Source: Tisiphia sp964030975
Lineage (GTDB): Bacteria; Pseudomonadota; Alphaproteobacteria; Rickettsiales; Rickettsiaceae
Assembly: GCF_964030975.1 (NCBI RefSeq)
Contig: NZ_CAXIQH010000001.1
Location: 1,860,001 to 1,924,000, forward strand
Direction: 5' to 3'
DNA length: 64,000 nucleotides
Positions 8,004 through 17,220 of the stretch are shown piece after piece. Each line of letters starts with the position of its first letter. The stretch's first letter is position 1. A program made the translations under genes and the position numbers. The notes under the pieces are model-generated. The model was not told the origin of the DNA and searched no databases. It saw only the letters and a program-made list of their open reading frames with translations.

Positions 8004-9155
8004 CTAATTACCTTTAGTTTCCCTTGGAAGTATATGGTTTGTAGGATATTGATAAGCTGACCCTATTCGACTATAGGGTAGGACTATCTTATTAGGAACA
8101 TTATTACTGTAACTAATTCCATAACCTTTTTGGCACCACTCTTTAACCATATTAAAGTTATGACTAAAATTTTTATCTATCTTTGATAATAATTGGTATC
8201 TTCCGTTATAATATATTGTAGGATCTATACCTCTAAATTTTGGTTTAATATTTATTTGTCCTTTGCCAAATTCTACTATTGAAAATGTTCTAATTTTGTG
8301 AAGATATTCCTTAAATAACTTTTGTAACTTAAAATCTTTACTCATTTGAAGTTTCGTTAAAACTTGCTTATCTATACCAAAATGTAACTCACCTTTAGTG
8401 ATAAGATTGATATCTACAGCACGCTTTAAAATCTTAACGAAGCAATCATAAATTACAGCATTCCATTCGCTACCCCAGAATTCCCAAGTAAAATCTAAAG
8501 AGAGCATAGCAAATTTTTTAGCAAGCACAGTATCTGTAAAGAACCATTTATTATGTTTAAATTGTAAATTTTCGACAATTTCCTTTGCGTCAATTTTTGA
8601 AATTTTTTCAAGAATAACCCCTGTGTGAATATTATATTGGATACGATCTGCACAAAGTGAAGGTAAAGGGGATTCTAATGCTACGTACTTGGGGTTATCA
8701 GGGTCTAGTTCACTAATAGAAATGTTATATTTACTGATAATTTTTTCAATATCCATTTTTTTTAGAAACCATAAATGAATAGTATCCTGATAAGAGAGTC
8801 TGCTATTTGGTTGATAAAATAAATTATCTCCCAAATGAGAAAAAACAGTATGAGAAACGTCATGTAACAAGCCGGCTATTTGTTCGATTTTTGGGACACC
8901 TGCTTTTTGTAATAAAACAAATACTCCTATACTGTGATCATAGCGACTAAAAAACGGCATTAATTCCAAATAAGGGGGCGGACCAGATTGATCAATTTCT
9001 TTTATTCTTTGCATAGCTTTACTTTGTATTAATTCCTCTATTATTGGATCATTAACTATTGAATCACCCCATACTGTATGAAGAACCTGTTCAGCATAAG
9101 AAGATAAACAAATAATATAATTTATTATAATAGCAAAAATTATTTTTTTTATCAC
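8004..9155 (-). CDS. HD-domain phosphohydrolase with a predicted signal peptide
   Basis: A 383-aa protein with an N-terminal signal peptide (IIFAIIINYIICLSSYA, cleavage likely after Ala21) followed by an HD domain. The metal-binding residues are visible as RYDHS (His74), GLLHDVSH (His98-Asp99, His102) and a later Asp in SLCADRIQYN. The pattern is that of the dGTPase/SAMHD1-like branch, which hydrolyses nucleotides. The family is normally cytosolic, so an exported form is unusual and suggests action in the periplasm or host. The C-terminal 150 residues are not recognised. No close operon partner: ampG-like lies 97 bp downstream on the same strand. Confidence 0.7.
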   Translation of the reverse strand: MIKKIIFAIIINYIICLSSYAEQVLHTVWGDSIVNDPIIEELIQSKAMQRIKEIDQSGPPPYLELMPFFSRYDHSIGVFVLLQKAGVPKIEQIAGLLHDVSHTVFSHLGDNLFYQPNSRLSYQDTIHLWFLKKMDIEKIISKYNISISELDPDNPKYVALESPLPSLCADRIQYNIHTGVILEKISKIDAKEIVENLQFKHNKWFFTDTVLAKKFAMLSLDFTWEFWGSEWNAVIYDCFVKILKRAVDINLITKGELHFGIDKQVLTKLQMSKDFKLQKLFKEYLHKIRTFSIVEFGKGQINIKPKFRGIDPTIYYNGRYQLLSKIDKNFSHNFNMVKEWCQKGYGISYSNNVPNKIVLPYSRIGSAYQYPTNHILPRETKGN

Positions 9156-9252
9156 AACTTACCTTTTAGAATTAGAAAAGGACTCATTATCAATTAATAT
9201 TGTTAATTGTCAAGATTCCTGTTACAAGCACCCCCCTTCATGAAGAATTTTG

Positions 9253-9280
9253 TTGACAAAATTGAGGAAAGTATTACTAT
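9253..9280 (+). promoter_or_regulatory. Candidate sigma-70 promoter for rpmJ
   Basis: A perfect -35 box TTGACA (9253-9258), a 16-nt spacer and TACTAT (9275-9280, four of six consensus bases). It lies about 95 nt before the rpmJ start. Confidence 0.5.
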
Positions 9281-9373
9281 TACCGTTCTTAATTTAAGAT
9301 AGTAGAAATGTTTAAAAAGTTGAGTTATCACTTTTAAAATTTTTGTTAAATAATATTAAAGGATAGTTTTTAT

Positions 9374-9499
9374 ATGAAAGTTGTGAGTTCGTTAAAATCT
9401 CTAAAGAAAAGAGATAAAGATTGTCAGGTTGTAAAAAGAAAAGGTAAAATTCTTGTAATAAACAAGAAAATTAAAAGGTTTAAAGCTAAACAAGGTTAG
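9374..9499 (+). CDS. rpmJ: 50S ribosomal protein bL36
   Basis: A 41-aa basic protein, MKVVSSLKSLKKRDKDCQVV followed by KRKGKILVINKKIKRFKAKQG. This matches the bL36 form of Alphaproteobacteria, which retains only part of the usual zinc ligands (one Cys in DCQVV). It binds 23S rRNA in the large subunit. The gene is preceded by a good promoter candidate and followed 64 bp later by the DUF2660-like gene on the same strand. Confidence 0.92.
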   Translation: MKVVSSLKSLKKRDKDCQVVKRKGKILVINKKIKRFKAKQG

Positions 9500-9563
9500 A
9501 TGATTTAGAAGTTTTATAGTTGTTGATTAAATTTCTAAGATTTAATTTTAGATGGAGAATCTT

Positions 9564-9977
9564 ATGCAAAATACTAATTTGATAATCGTTGTAGCAGGTC
9601 TATTTTTAGTGTTTATTATGTTCTTTGTTTATAAAAAGAGCAAGAAAGCATCTGTTAGTATGCTTGTCAAGGATTCCAATAATGCAGAAGAATTTAACGC
9701 ACCATTTAATAAGGCAAATAATAATACCAAGAAGCTAACTCTAAAAGAGAAGGTTGAGCTATCGTGGAGGTTCTTATATGAAATTACAGAATCAATCGTT
9801 AATAAGTTTTCTAAAGAGGATGTAGAAGTAGTAAATCAACTTGGTCATACATTGTTAAATAATGGCATGAAGTATGAGCATGTAGTAGATCTTGGCATCA
9901 AGCAACAAATTACATCAAGAGCTGTAAATATTGAACAACAAGCTCATTCTCAGTCTCAGAAATCTTTGGGTAAATAA
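9564..9977 (+). CDS. DUF2660-like membrane-anchored protein
   Basis: A 137-aa protein with one N-terminal membrane segment (LIIVVAGLFLVFIMFFVY), a Lys-rich stop-transfer sequence and a soluble helical domain (LTLKEKVELSWRFLYEITES). It resembles the DUF2660 family of Rickettsia, whose function is unknown. I favour the second ATG because GGAG lies six bases before it; the ATG at 9552 would overlap that ribosome site. Probably co-transcribed with rpmJ. Confidence 0.65.
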   Translation: MQNTNLIIVVAGLFLVFIMFFVYKKSKKASVSMLVKDSNNAEEFNAPFNKANNNTKKLTLKEKVELSWRFLYEITESIVNKFSKEDVEVVNQLGHTLLNNGMKYEHVVDLGIKQQITSRAVNIEQQAHSQSQKSLGK

Positions 9978-10107
9978 GCATCGGTAATTTTGACAGTGAG
10001 ATTAATTTTAGATGTAGGGCATACTAAAAGAATATTCACCCTTATGCATGGCATTTAATAAGTTATAGGGAAAACACAAACCTGGCGTCATTACGAGGTT
10101 TACCATT

Positions 10108-10284
10108 CATAGTACACTACATTTTTTATTTTGTAGTGAAAGTGTAATTCGACATAATGTATCAATTTAAGGAAAAAAACCGATCTCTAACTGTCATTGC
10201 GAGGAGCCACTTTAGGCGACGAAGCAATCCAAAAGACCAGAAGTGGATTGCTTCGTCGTGCTTACACACTCCTCGCAATGACGC
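10108..10284. repeat. 177-bp repeat, inverted partner of 6443-6620
   Basis: Reverse-complement copy of the block at 6443-6620, with the palindromic unit at 10190-10284. A further fragment of the same family end (TGTAGGGTACTATG) occurs at 10339-10352. The 9978-10557 gap contains only such repeats. Confidence 0.85.
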
Positions 10285-10390
10285 TTGTGTAGCATAATAT
10301 CCTTATAATTTTTTGCTATTTTTACGATAGAATAAAAAATGTAGGGTACTATGTTTACCATTACACACAAATGATTTTGTTAAGGGTACC

Positions 10391-10501
10391 ACCGTCATTG
10401 CGAGAAGCCACTTTAGTGGCGACGAAGCAATCCAGTAAATTAGATATAGGTAAGCCAATGTATTGGATTGCTTCGTCGCCTTTGGCTCCTCGCAATGACG
10501 T
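10391..10501. repeat. Palindromic GTCATTGCGAG hairpin repeat
   Basis: Left arm CGTCATTGCGAGAAGCCACT with GACGAAGCAATCC, right arm GGATTGCTTCGTCGCC with GGCTCCTCGCAATGACG. It would form a hairpin of about 45 bp per arm in RNA or single-stranded DNA. The same family occurs at many other gaps in this window. Confidence 0.8.
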
Positions 10502-10557
10502 CTTGTACTTTTCTGCAATTTTTAAATTACCGTGAGTTATGTGTAAAATATTTAAAA

Positions 10558-11460
10558 TTATACTATAGTTAAGTCTAACGAACCCAAGACCAAAATCAAG
10601 CCAACATAATTGTTATTTTTAAATCTAATAAGGCAGTTTTGTGGTTCTGAAATTTCTAATGTTACTACCTGCCAAATCAGCATCATATAAGCACAAAGGA
10701 TAGCTATATAATTAAGGTGATGGGTCGCTATAATGTTAGCAACTATGAATAATATTATAAAAACGGTATAATAAACATATAAATGCAGTTTATAATTTTT
10801 CTTTTCTAACAATATTGGCATTGATTTGACATTAATCTTTTTATCGTCCTCTATATCCATAAAACCATAAATAGTATCATAACCGATAGTCCAAAAACAG
10901 CAGGCAATATACATAATAACAGCTTCTATTGATATTTTATCAGTTACCGCACTATTGCCAATCAACACTGCATTAAATGTTAATCCTAGAAATATTTGCG
11001 GGAAGAAAGTAATTCTCTTCATTAGCGGATATAAAACGATCAAGATAAAGGAAAAGAACCCTAAGCAAATTGCAGTTTTATTTAATGACAATAAAATGGT
11101 CAAGGAAATAATTGATAATATAGTTAACAAAATCATCGCGTCACTTACATTCAATGCTCCATTAGCTAAAGGTCTATTTTTTGTTCGTAAAACATGTTTA
11201 TCAAAATCTTTGTCAAAAATATCGTTAAGCACACTACCAGCTCCCCTGGTAATGATACTTCCGATAAAGAATAAGAATAGTAATTTTAGCAAACTATATA
11301 TGGCAATATTGTTAAGAAGTGTCCCAAAGCATGCTGAGAAAAATACCAGCAAATAGCCAGTAGGATTTTGCAGCCTCATTAAACTAAGACTTAGGAGAAA
11401 TTTATTTGGCATTACTATTAATTTATGATATATCTCGGTTAAAAAAATGAGCAGTACCAC
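10558..11460 (-). CDS. ubiA: 4-hydroxybenzoate polyprenyltransferase (UbiA)
   Basis: An integral membrane prenyltransferase of ubiquinone synthesis that joins a polyprenyl chain to 4-hydroxybenzoate. Both Asp-rich motifs are visible: NDIFDKDFDKHV with RTKNRPLANG, and GYDTIYGFMDIEDDKK. Several hydrophobic helices surround them. At 300 codons from the first ATG it is slightly longer than usual. The start may be Met17 (MPNKFLLSLSLMRLQNPTGY), where family similarity begins. It stands alone between repeat-filled gaps. Confidence 0.88.
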   Translation of the reverse strand: MVLLIFLTEIYHKLIVMPNKFLLSLSLMRLQNPTGYLLVFFSACFGTLLNNIAIYSLLKLLFLFFIGSIITRGAGSVLNDIFDKDFDKHVLRTKNRPLANGALNVSDAMILLTILSIISLTILLSLNKTAICLGFFSFILIVLYPLMKRITFFPQIFLGLTFNAVLIGNSAVTDKISIEAVIMYIACCFWTIGYDTIYGFMDIEDDKKINVKSMPILLEKKNYKLHLYVYYTVFIILFIVANIIATHHLNYIAILCAYMMLIWQVVTLEISEPQNCLIRFKNNNYVGLILVLGSLDLTIV

Positions 11461-11538
11461 AAAAATAATGATATTGCTATTAGTGGATCATAAAAATCTG
11501 CTATATTCACAAATATAACCGAATTTGGCATAACTTGT

Positions 11539-11700
11539 TATAGCTAACTCGATTAGTATTATACCAAACTCACAAACGTCATTGCGAGGAGGCACTTTAG
11601 TGGTAACGAAGCAATCCATTTTTGGTCACTTTTATGGATTGCTTAGTCGACCTTCGGTCTCTTCGCAATGACGGCGTAATGCTAACCAGAGTTAGCTATA
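11539..11700. repeat. MITE-like element with TATAGCTAAC ends
   Basis: The ends TATAGCTAACTCGATTAG and (inverted) TATAGCTAACTCTGGTTAG bracket a GTCATTGCGAGG hairpin at about 11578-11675. This is a clear example of the outer element enclosing the inner palindrome. Confidence 0.75.
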
Positions 11701-11751
11701 TATCGAATTCAGGTTAGTTAGCAACACTCCCTATATAATTAGGATATTATT

Positions 11752-14238
11752 ATGACCGAATTTCCAAAAGATTATAGCTTTAGTGAAAGCGAAAGAAAAT
11801 GGCAACAATTTTGGCAAGAACAAAAAATTTATCTTTGGGATAAAAATGAAACAAGAGAAAATAGTTTTGTAGTAGATACTCCACCACCAACAGTCTCAGG
11901 ACAGCTGCATATAGGGCATGTTTATAGCTATACTCAGGCAGATTTCATCGTCCGTTTTAAACGGATGCTAGGTAAAAATATTTTTTATCCAATCGGTTTT
12001 GATGATAATGGCTTGCCTACCGAACGTTTAGTTGAAAAACAAAAGCAGCTAAAAGCAGCTAGTATGGCAAGAGAGCAATTTATTGAAATATGTAAAGAAG
12101 TCGTTATTTCTGAGGAAGAAAAATTTCGCTCATTATTTAATCAAATGGCTTTATCGGTTGATTGGACTTTAGAGTATCAGACAATTAATCCGTTATCACA
12201 AAAAATATCACAAATGTCATTTTTAGACTTAGTCGATAAAGGAGAAATTTACCGCAATAATCAACCAATGTTGTGGGATCCAGTTGATCAAACGGCTTTA
12301 GCACAAGCTGACATCGAAGACCAAGAAAAAACTTCAATGATGAATGATATAATTTTTCAGACCAATCAGGGTGAGAAGATTATTATTGCTACCACTAGAC
12401 CAGAACTGCTACCAGCTTGCGTTGCGATCTTTTATAACCCGAATGATGATAGATATAAACAACTACAAGGTCAATTTGCCATAACACCGCTATTTGATGT
12501 TAAAGTACCTATTCTAGCAGATGAGTTAGTTCAAATAGATAAAGGAACCGGGCTTGTTATGTGTTGTACTTTTGGTGACACAACCGACATAATTTGGTGG
12601 AGAACTCATAATTTACCTATGAAAATTATTATAGATAAAAAAGGTATGATAAATTTCCCAGCCGAATTATCAAATTCCTTCTCTTATAATCAGATAAATG
12701 GTTTAAAAATAAAAGACGCTAGAAGTAAAATTATAGAAGTTTTAAAAGAGAAAAATTTATTAGTTAAACAAGTAGAAATTACTCAAACAGTAAAATGTGC
12801 TGAACGTTCAGGTGCACCACTAGAGATACTTACAACACCCCAATGGTTTGTTCGCACGATAAAACATAAAGATATTTTAATGCAACGGGCAAATGAGATT
12901 AATTGGTATCCCCAGAATATGAAAATTAGGCTTGAGAACTGGATAAATAGCCTATCATGGGATTGGTGTATAAGTCGTCAACGCTATTTTGGTGTGCCAT
13001 TCCCTGTCTGGTATTCGAAAAGAATTGGTGAAGTAGGCAAAGCTATATTTCCAGATATAACACAATTGCCAGTAGACCCCACCCAAGATTTACCAATTGG
13101 CTATTCGCGAGAAGAAATAGAGCCAGATTATGACGTTATGGATACTTGGGCTACCAGTGCAATCTCACCACAATTAAGTAGTCACGGTATATCTGAAAAG
13201 TTTAACGTAGATGCTGAGCGTCACCACAAATTATTTCCAGCTGACTTACGTCCGCAAGCTCATGAAATTATCAGGACATGGGCTTTTTATACAATACTTA
13301 AAGCCCAGCTGCATGAAAATACCCTGCCTTGGAAAAACATTATGATTAGTGGATGGTGCCTTGCATTCGATCGTAGCAAAATGTCAAAATCTAAAGGAAA
13401 TATTATTGTACCACAAAAATTGCTAGAGCAATACGGTGCTGATGTCATGCGTTATTGGACTTCTAAATCTAGGCTTGGGGCAGACACTGTTTACTCTGAA
13501 GATGTAATGAAAAATGGTAAGAGGCTTGTTAATAAATTATGGAATGCTTGTAAATTTGCAGCTATTCATTTTGATAAATTAGACCCATTAGATAAAGACA
13601 CCCAAATTTCTGATATAGAAAACAAAATTTGCCACAAGTTTGACCAATGGTTAATAGTGAAGCTATTTGAGTTAGTAAGCAAAGTTGAATCAGATATGCA
13701 AAACTATGAATATACCAATGCTATGGACTTGATAGAAAAGTTTTTTTGGTCAATATTTTGTGATAATTACCTGGAAATCACTAAAACCCGGGCTTATAAT
13801 ATGGATGGCTCAGATAATAAAGGGCAATATAGTGCTATAATAACCTTATATCATTCAATAAAAATTTTACTCAAATTATTAGCCCCTTTCTTGCCACATA
13901 TAACAGAAGAAATTTGGCAAATTTTATATAGTAAAAAATCTATACATACACGGGGTAATTGGTCTCAAATCAAAAATTTATCTTTCCCGGTAGAGCAAAT
14001 TCAGCCTGATAGACTTATTAAAATACTAGATTTGGTTAGAAAAGCTAAAGCAGAAAAGAATCTGTCAGTCAAAGCTGATATTAAGGTACTAGAAATTATA
14101 GGAGAAAAACTTCCTAATGATTTAACGATAGACCTTAAAAATGTTACATCTTCTCATAAAATAGAATTTGTCGAGGAATTTTCATTAACAAATCAAGTTT
14201 TAAAGAATGGTGATGTCGTAGTTAATATAACATACTGA
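11752..14238 (+). CDS. valS: Valyl-tRNA synthetase
   Basis: A class I aminoacyl-tRNA synthetase of 828 aa that charges tRNA-Val. The HIGH signature lies at residues 53-56 in GQLHIGHVYSY and KMSKS near residue 542 in RSKMSKSKGN. The CP1 editing domain lies between them (IIIATTRPELLPACV), and the anticodon-binding domain follows. It is shorter than the E. coli enzyme and lacks a long C-terminal coiled coil, as in the compact rickettsial form. hemC begins 5 bp after the stop, so the two are probably co-transcribed. Confidence 0.95.
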   Translation: MTEFPKDYSFSESERKWQQFWQEQKIYLWDKNETRENSFVVDTPPPTVSGQLHIGHVYSYTQADFIVRFKRMLGKNIFYPIGFDDNGLPTERLVEKQKQLKAASMAREQFIEICKEVVISEEEKFRSLFNQMALSVDWTLEYQTINPLSQKISQMSFLDLVDKGEIYRNNQPMLWDPVDQTALAQADIEDQEKTSMMNDIIFQTNQGEKIIIATTRPELLPACVAIFYNPNDDRYKQLQGQFAITPLFDVKVPILADELVQIDKGTGLVMCCTFGDTTDIIWWRTHNLPMKIIIDKKGMINFPAELSNSFSYNQINGLKIKDARSKIIEVLKEKNLLVKQVEITQTVKCAERSGAPLEILTTPQWFVRTIKHKDILMQRANEINWYPQNMKIRLENWINSLSWDWCISRQRYFGVPFPVWYSKRIGEVGKAIFPDITQLPVDPTQDLPIGYSREEIEPDYDVMDTWATSAISPQLSSHGISEKFNVDAERHHKLFPADLRPQAHEIIRTWAFYTILKAQLHENTLPWKNIMISGWCLAFDRSKMSKSKGNIIVPQKLLEQYGADVMRYWTSKSRLGADTVYSEDVMKNGKRLVNKLWNACKFAAIHFDKLDPLDKDTQISDIENKICHKFDQWLIVKLFELVSKVESDMQNYEYTNAMDLIEKFFWSIFCDNYLEITKTRAYNMDGSDNKGQYSAIITLYHSIKILLKLLAPFLPHITEEIWQILYSKKSIHTRGNWSQIKNLSFPVEQIQPDRLIKILDLVRKAKAEKNLSVKADIKVLEIIGEKLPNDLTIDLKNVTSSHKIEFVEEFSLTNQVLKNGDVVVNITY

Positions 14239-14243
14239 CCACA

Positions 14244-15155
14244 ATGAAGAAGGTAATAAAAATAGGCACTAGGAGAAGCCCTCTGGCTTTGATTCAGACA
14301 GATTTAGTAATTGAGCAAATTAAAATTCATTATCCACAGATAAATTATGAAATAGTACCAATAGTTACCTCTGGTGATTTGATTAAGGATAAAAATTTGT
14401 ATGACATAGGTGGTAAGGCTTTATTCTTAAAAGAAATAGAAACTGCTCTTATAAACGAAGAAATTGACTTAGCTGTACATTCTTTAAAAGATATACCTTG
14501 CAAAATACCGTCAGAATTGATGATATGTGCCGTACTTGAGAGAGAAGATGCTCGAGACGTATTTATCTGCTTGAACTATAAATCAATAGAAGAATTGCCT
14601 TTTGCCAGCAAAGTTGGTACATCTTCAGTACGTAGAAAAGTCCTAATACAAAGAAAAAGACCTGATTTACAAATTGTCACTTTTAGAGGAAATGTTGATT
14701 CAAGAATAAAGAAATTAATGCAAGGTGATGTTGATGCGACCATTCTAGCTTATAGTGGTTTGAAAAGATTGGGGCTATTTGATGCACAATATTGCCACTT
14801 AATAGATACAAAAGAGATGTTACCATCTGTAGGACAAGGGGTTATAGCAATAGAGATAAGAAAAAATGATCACAAAATGCAGGAAATATGTAATAAAATT
14901 AACCATCTTGAAACATGGGAGCTAATGCAGGCGGGAAGAGCATTCTTAGAATATTTAGATGCAGATTGTAGAACCCCTATAGCTGCTTATTCAACATATA
15001 TATACTTAAATGATTTGAGTATAGCTGATAAGGTTATTCACACAGAGTTTATGCTTGCCAATTTTGACGGTAGTAAAATAGTTTTTCATAGTGAAATTTC
15101 CGATCCAAAAGATGCTAAGAATTCTGGCATAAAAGCTGCCAAAACTATGATATAG
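14244..15155 (+). CDS. hemC: Porphobilinogen deaminase (hydroxymethylbilane synthase)
   Basis: A haem-pathway enzyme that polymerises four porphobilinogens into hydroxymethylbilane. Family motifs seen: KIGTRRSPLAL, DLAVHSLKDIP, VGTSSVRRK, TFRGNVDSRI and the cofactor-binding Cys in DADCRTPIAAY. At 303 aa it is near the lower end of the family. The last codons (ATG ATA TAG) run into the repeat at 15151, which supplies the stop codon, so a few C-terminal residues may have been replaced or lost. The catalytic core is complete. Confidence 0.93.
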   Translation: MKKVIKIGTRRSPLALIQTDLVIEQIKIHYPQINYEIVPIVTSGDLIKDKNLYDIGGKALFLKEIETALINEEIDLAVHSLKDIPCKIPSELMICAVLEREDARDVFICLNYKSIEELPFASKVGTSSVRRKVLIQRKRPDLQIVTFRGNVDSRIKKLMQGDVDATILAYSGLKRLGLFDAQYCHLIDTKEMLPSVGQGVIAIEIRKNDHKMQEICNKINHLETWELMQAGRAFLEYLDADCRTPIAAYSTYIYLNDLSIADKVIHTEFMLANFDGSKIVFHSEISDPKDAKNSGIKAAKTMI

Positions 15156-15290
15156 TGAAACCTATTGAATTAGGTGATACAAACTTTGTGTCATACCTGC
15201 GAAAGCAGGTATCTAGATTCCCGCCTTCGCGGGAATGACAACTTACAATCGTTATGTTCTTTATCACCTAATCCTATGAGCATAACTATA
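15151..15290. repeat. 140-bp MITE-like element, copy A
   Basis: Starts TATAGTGAAACC and ends CATAACTATA. The sub-terminal parts ATTAGGTGAT and ATCACCTAAT pair as inverted repeats. A hairpin of the CCTGCGAAAGCAGG and CCCGCCTTCGCGGG type lies in the middle. It is identical to 32119-32258, which shows recent mobility. It carries no gene. An IS5-like element is inserted just beyond its right end. Confidence 0.8.
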
Positions 15291-15294
15291 TCTA

Positions 15295-16926
15295 GTCTCC
15301 CCGTCAAAAGTCTAGAAGGATAATATATAATATGGTTAGCGGGTAAAAATATCTAGATAATCCATAAGAAAATGCTATAATATTGGCAGAAACCTTATGG
15401 ATTGTATGAATTATGCCGATAGAAGATATAATAAAATCCCAAAAACAAGGACAGCTTTTTGGTTATAAATTGACCGAAGAATTAAACCCTAATAACAAGT
15501 TATATAAATTAAGATCGTTAATAAATTGGACTGTTTTAGAGGAATGGTTATTGACAAATGTTAATATCAAGAAATTTGGTAGGAATCGCAGATGTCACAG
15601 GTTATTACTTGGAGTAACTATGCTGCAAGCGATGTATAACCTGTCAGATGCTGCAGCTGAAGAAGAGCTGAGAGAGAACGTATATTGGCAATATTTTTGT
15701 GGTTGGGAATATTTGCAGAAAGATGCTGAGATATCAGAAGCTAGTATACGAAGGTTTCGTGCTATATTAGGGGAAGAAGGATATAATGAGATATTAAAAG
15801 AATTAACAAGAATTGGTTGCAAAGTCGGAGTGCTTAAAAAAAAAGACTTAGCATCGATAATCGTTGATACTACAGTACAAATTAAGAATATTAAGTATCC
15901 TCATGATGTGTATTTGATGGATAAGGCAAGAATAGAGCTAGTAAAGTTATGTCATACTTTAGGCATTAAGTTACATGAGACATATGCCAAGCAATATAAA
16001 AAAGACATAGTAAAATTATGGAAATATAAGGATAATAGTAAAGCCAAAAAACGTAAGAAGGTAATGCAACATTTAAAGATATTGCTGGGTCGTTTAATAA
16101 GAATATGTCAGCGAGAAATAGCAAAAACAAAGTTAAGTTTGTCATTAAAGCAGCAAGAAATACTAAATAAGATTAAAAAGATTCAGGCACAATCTATACT
16201 GAGTAAAGCAGAGAAAGAGCGATATAAGGAGGATAATAAAGTATTATATAGTTTTCACGCACCGGAGGTAGAGTGCATAGGTAAAGGGAAATTAAACAAA
16301 CCCTATGAGTTTGGTAACAAGGTTTCGATAGCAGTAAGTGGTCGAGGTAATTTTGTATTAGCGGCCAAATCATTTCATGGCAATCCATATGATGGTCATA
16401 CATTATCGCAGACTGTAGAGGTTGTAAAGAAATTAACAGGAGTGGGAATAGCCAGGACATTTGTTGATTTAGGCTATAAGGGGAATAATTTTAAAGAAAA
16501 AGACAAGGTGTATAGCCCATATTGCAAGAAGAAGCTATCCTCAGATGATAAGGCAATGATCAAGAGAAGAAGTGCTATAGAGCCGATAATAGGACACCTT
16601 AAGCATTATGGTAGAGTTGGCAGAAATTACTTAAAAGGAGTAATAGGAGATATAATAAATCCGTTAATTTCCGCTGTAGGATTGAACTTACGGTGTATTG
16701 CTAATCACCTGCTCAAAACAAATTTTTCTACATAAAAATGACTCAATAAAAGAAAATTAATCAAACGATTACAAAATCGTTAACAAATCATCGTGCAAAA
16801 AATTTCTAGAAATCATCTTTTTATATTAAAAATTTACATCAAAAGAATTAAACTCTAAAATTTTATACAAAAAATTTTTTGCTAAGCTGCTAATTTTTTA
16901 ATTTTTTGCACTTTTGACGGGGAGAC
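15295..16926. mobile_element. IS5-like element, copy 2, with TATCTA target duplication
   Basis: Full-length element with GTCTCCCCGTCAAAAG inverted ends. The six bases TATCTA occur directly before (15289-15294) and after (16927-16932) the element. This is the only complete copy in the window with an apparent target duplication, so it probably sits where it first inserted. Confidence 0.85.
15413..16735 (+). CDS. IS5-like DDE transposase
   Basis: A 440-aa protein identical to the one encoded at 3162-4484 and 45096-46418. The catalytic motifs are intact. The start ATG lies 118 bp inside the element. The non-coding 3' part of this copy (16736-16926) differs at several positions from the other two, although the protein does not. 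Confidence 0.9.
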   Translation: MPIEDIIKSQKQGQLFGYKLTEELNPNNKLYKLRSLINWTVLEEWLLTNVNIKKFGRNRRCHRLLLGVTMLQAMYNLSDAAAEEELRENVYWQYFCGWEYLQKDAEISEASIRRFRAILGEEGYNEILKELTRIGCKVGVLKKKDLASIIVDTTVQIKNIKYPHDVYLMDKARIELVKLCHTLGIKLHETYAKQYKKDIVKLWKYKDNSKAKKRKKVMQHLKILLGRLIRICQREIAKTKLSLSLKQQEILNKIKKIQAQSILSKAEKERYKEDNKVLYSFHAPEVECIGKGKLNKPYEFGNKVSIAVSGRGNFVLAAKSFHGNPYDGHTLSQTVEVVKKLTGVGIARTFVDLGYKGNNFKEKDKVYSPYCKKKLSSDDKAMIKRRSAIEPIIGHLKHYGRVGRNYLKGVIGDIINPLISAVGLNLRCIANHLLKTNFST

Positions 16927-17024
16927 TATCTAAAATAGTCGACAAAAAACCCTGAGATATTATAGATTCTTGCCTACGCAGGAATGACATCCTTTTTGTT
17001 TAAACATAGCAGATGTTGTATCTT

Positions 17025-17044
17025 TAGACTTTTGACGGGGGGAC
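17025..17044. repeat. Solo IS5-like terminal repeat
   Basis: TAGACTTTTGACGGGGGGAC matches the right end of the IS5-like element with one base change. It abuts the composite IS66 transposon at 17049, and its last four bases form part of that transposon's target duplication. Confidence 0.7.
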
Positions 17045-17220
17045 TAGCGTATACTTGCAGCAAAACTGCATAACTCTATTAAATTTTTTTGGTAGTATGA
17101 ATTTATTTTATAAATTTGGGTTCCTACTATGCAAATATCACCGATTAGTAAAAAAACTGGTTGAAAAACTATCAGTTATACTATAACATTTCAATTATTA
17201 AACGTAATGAATGAATCAAA

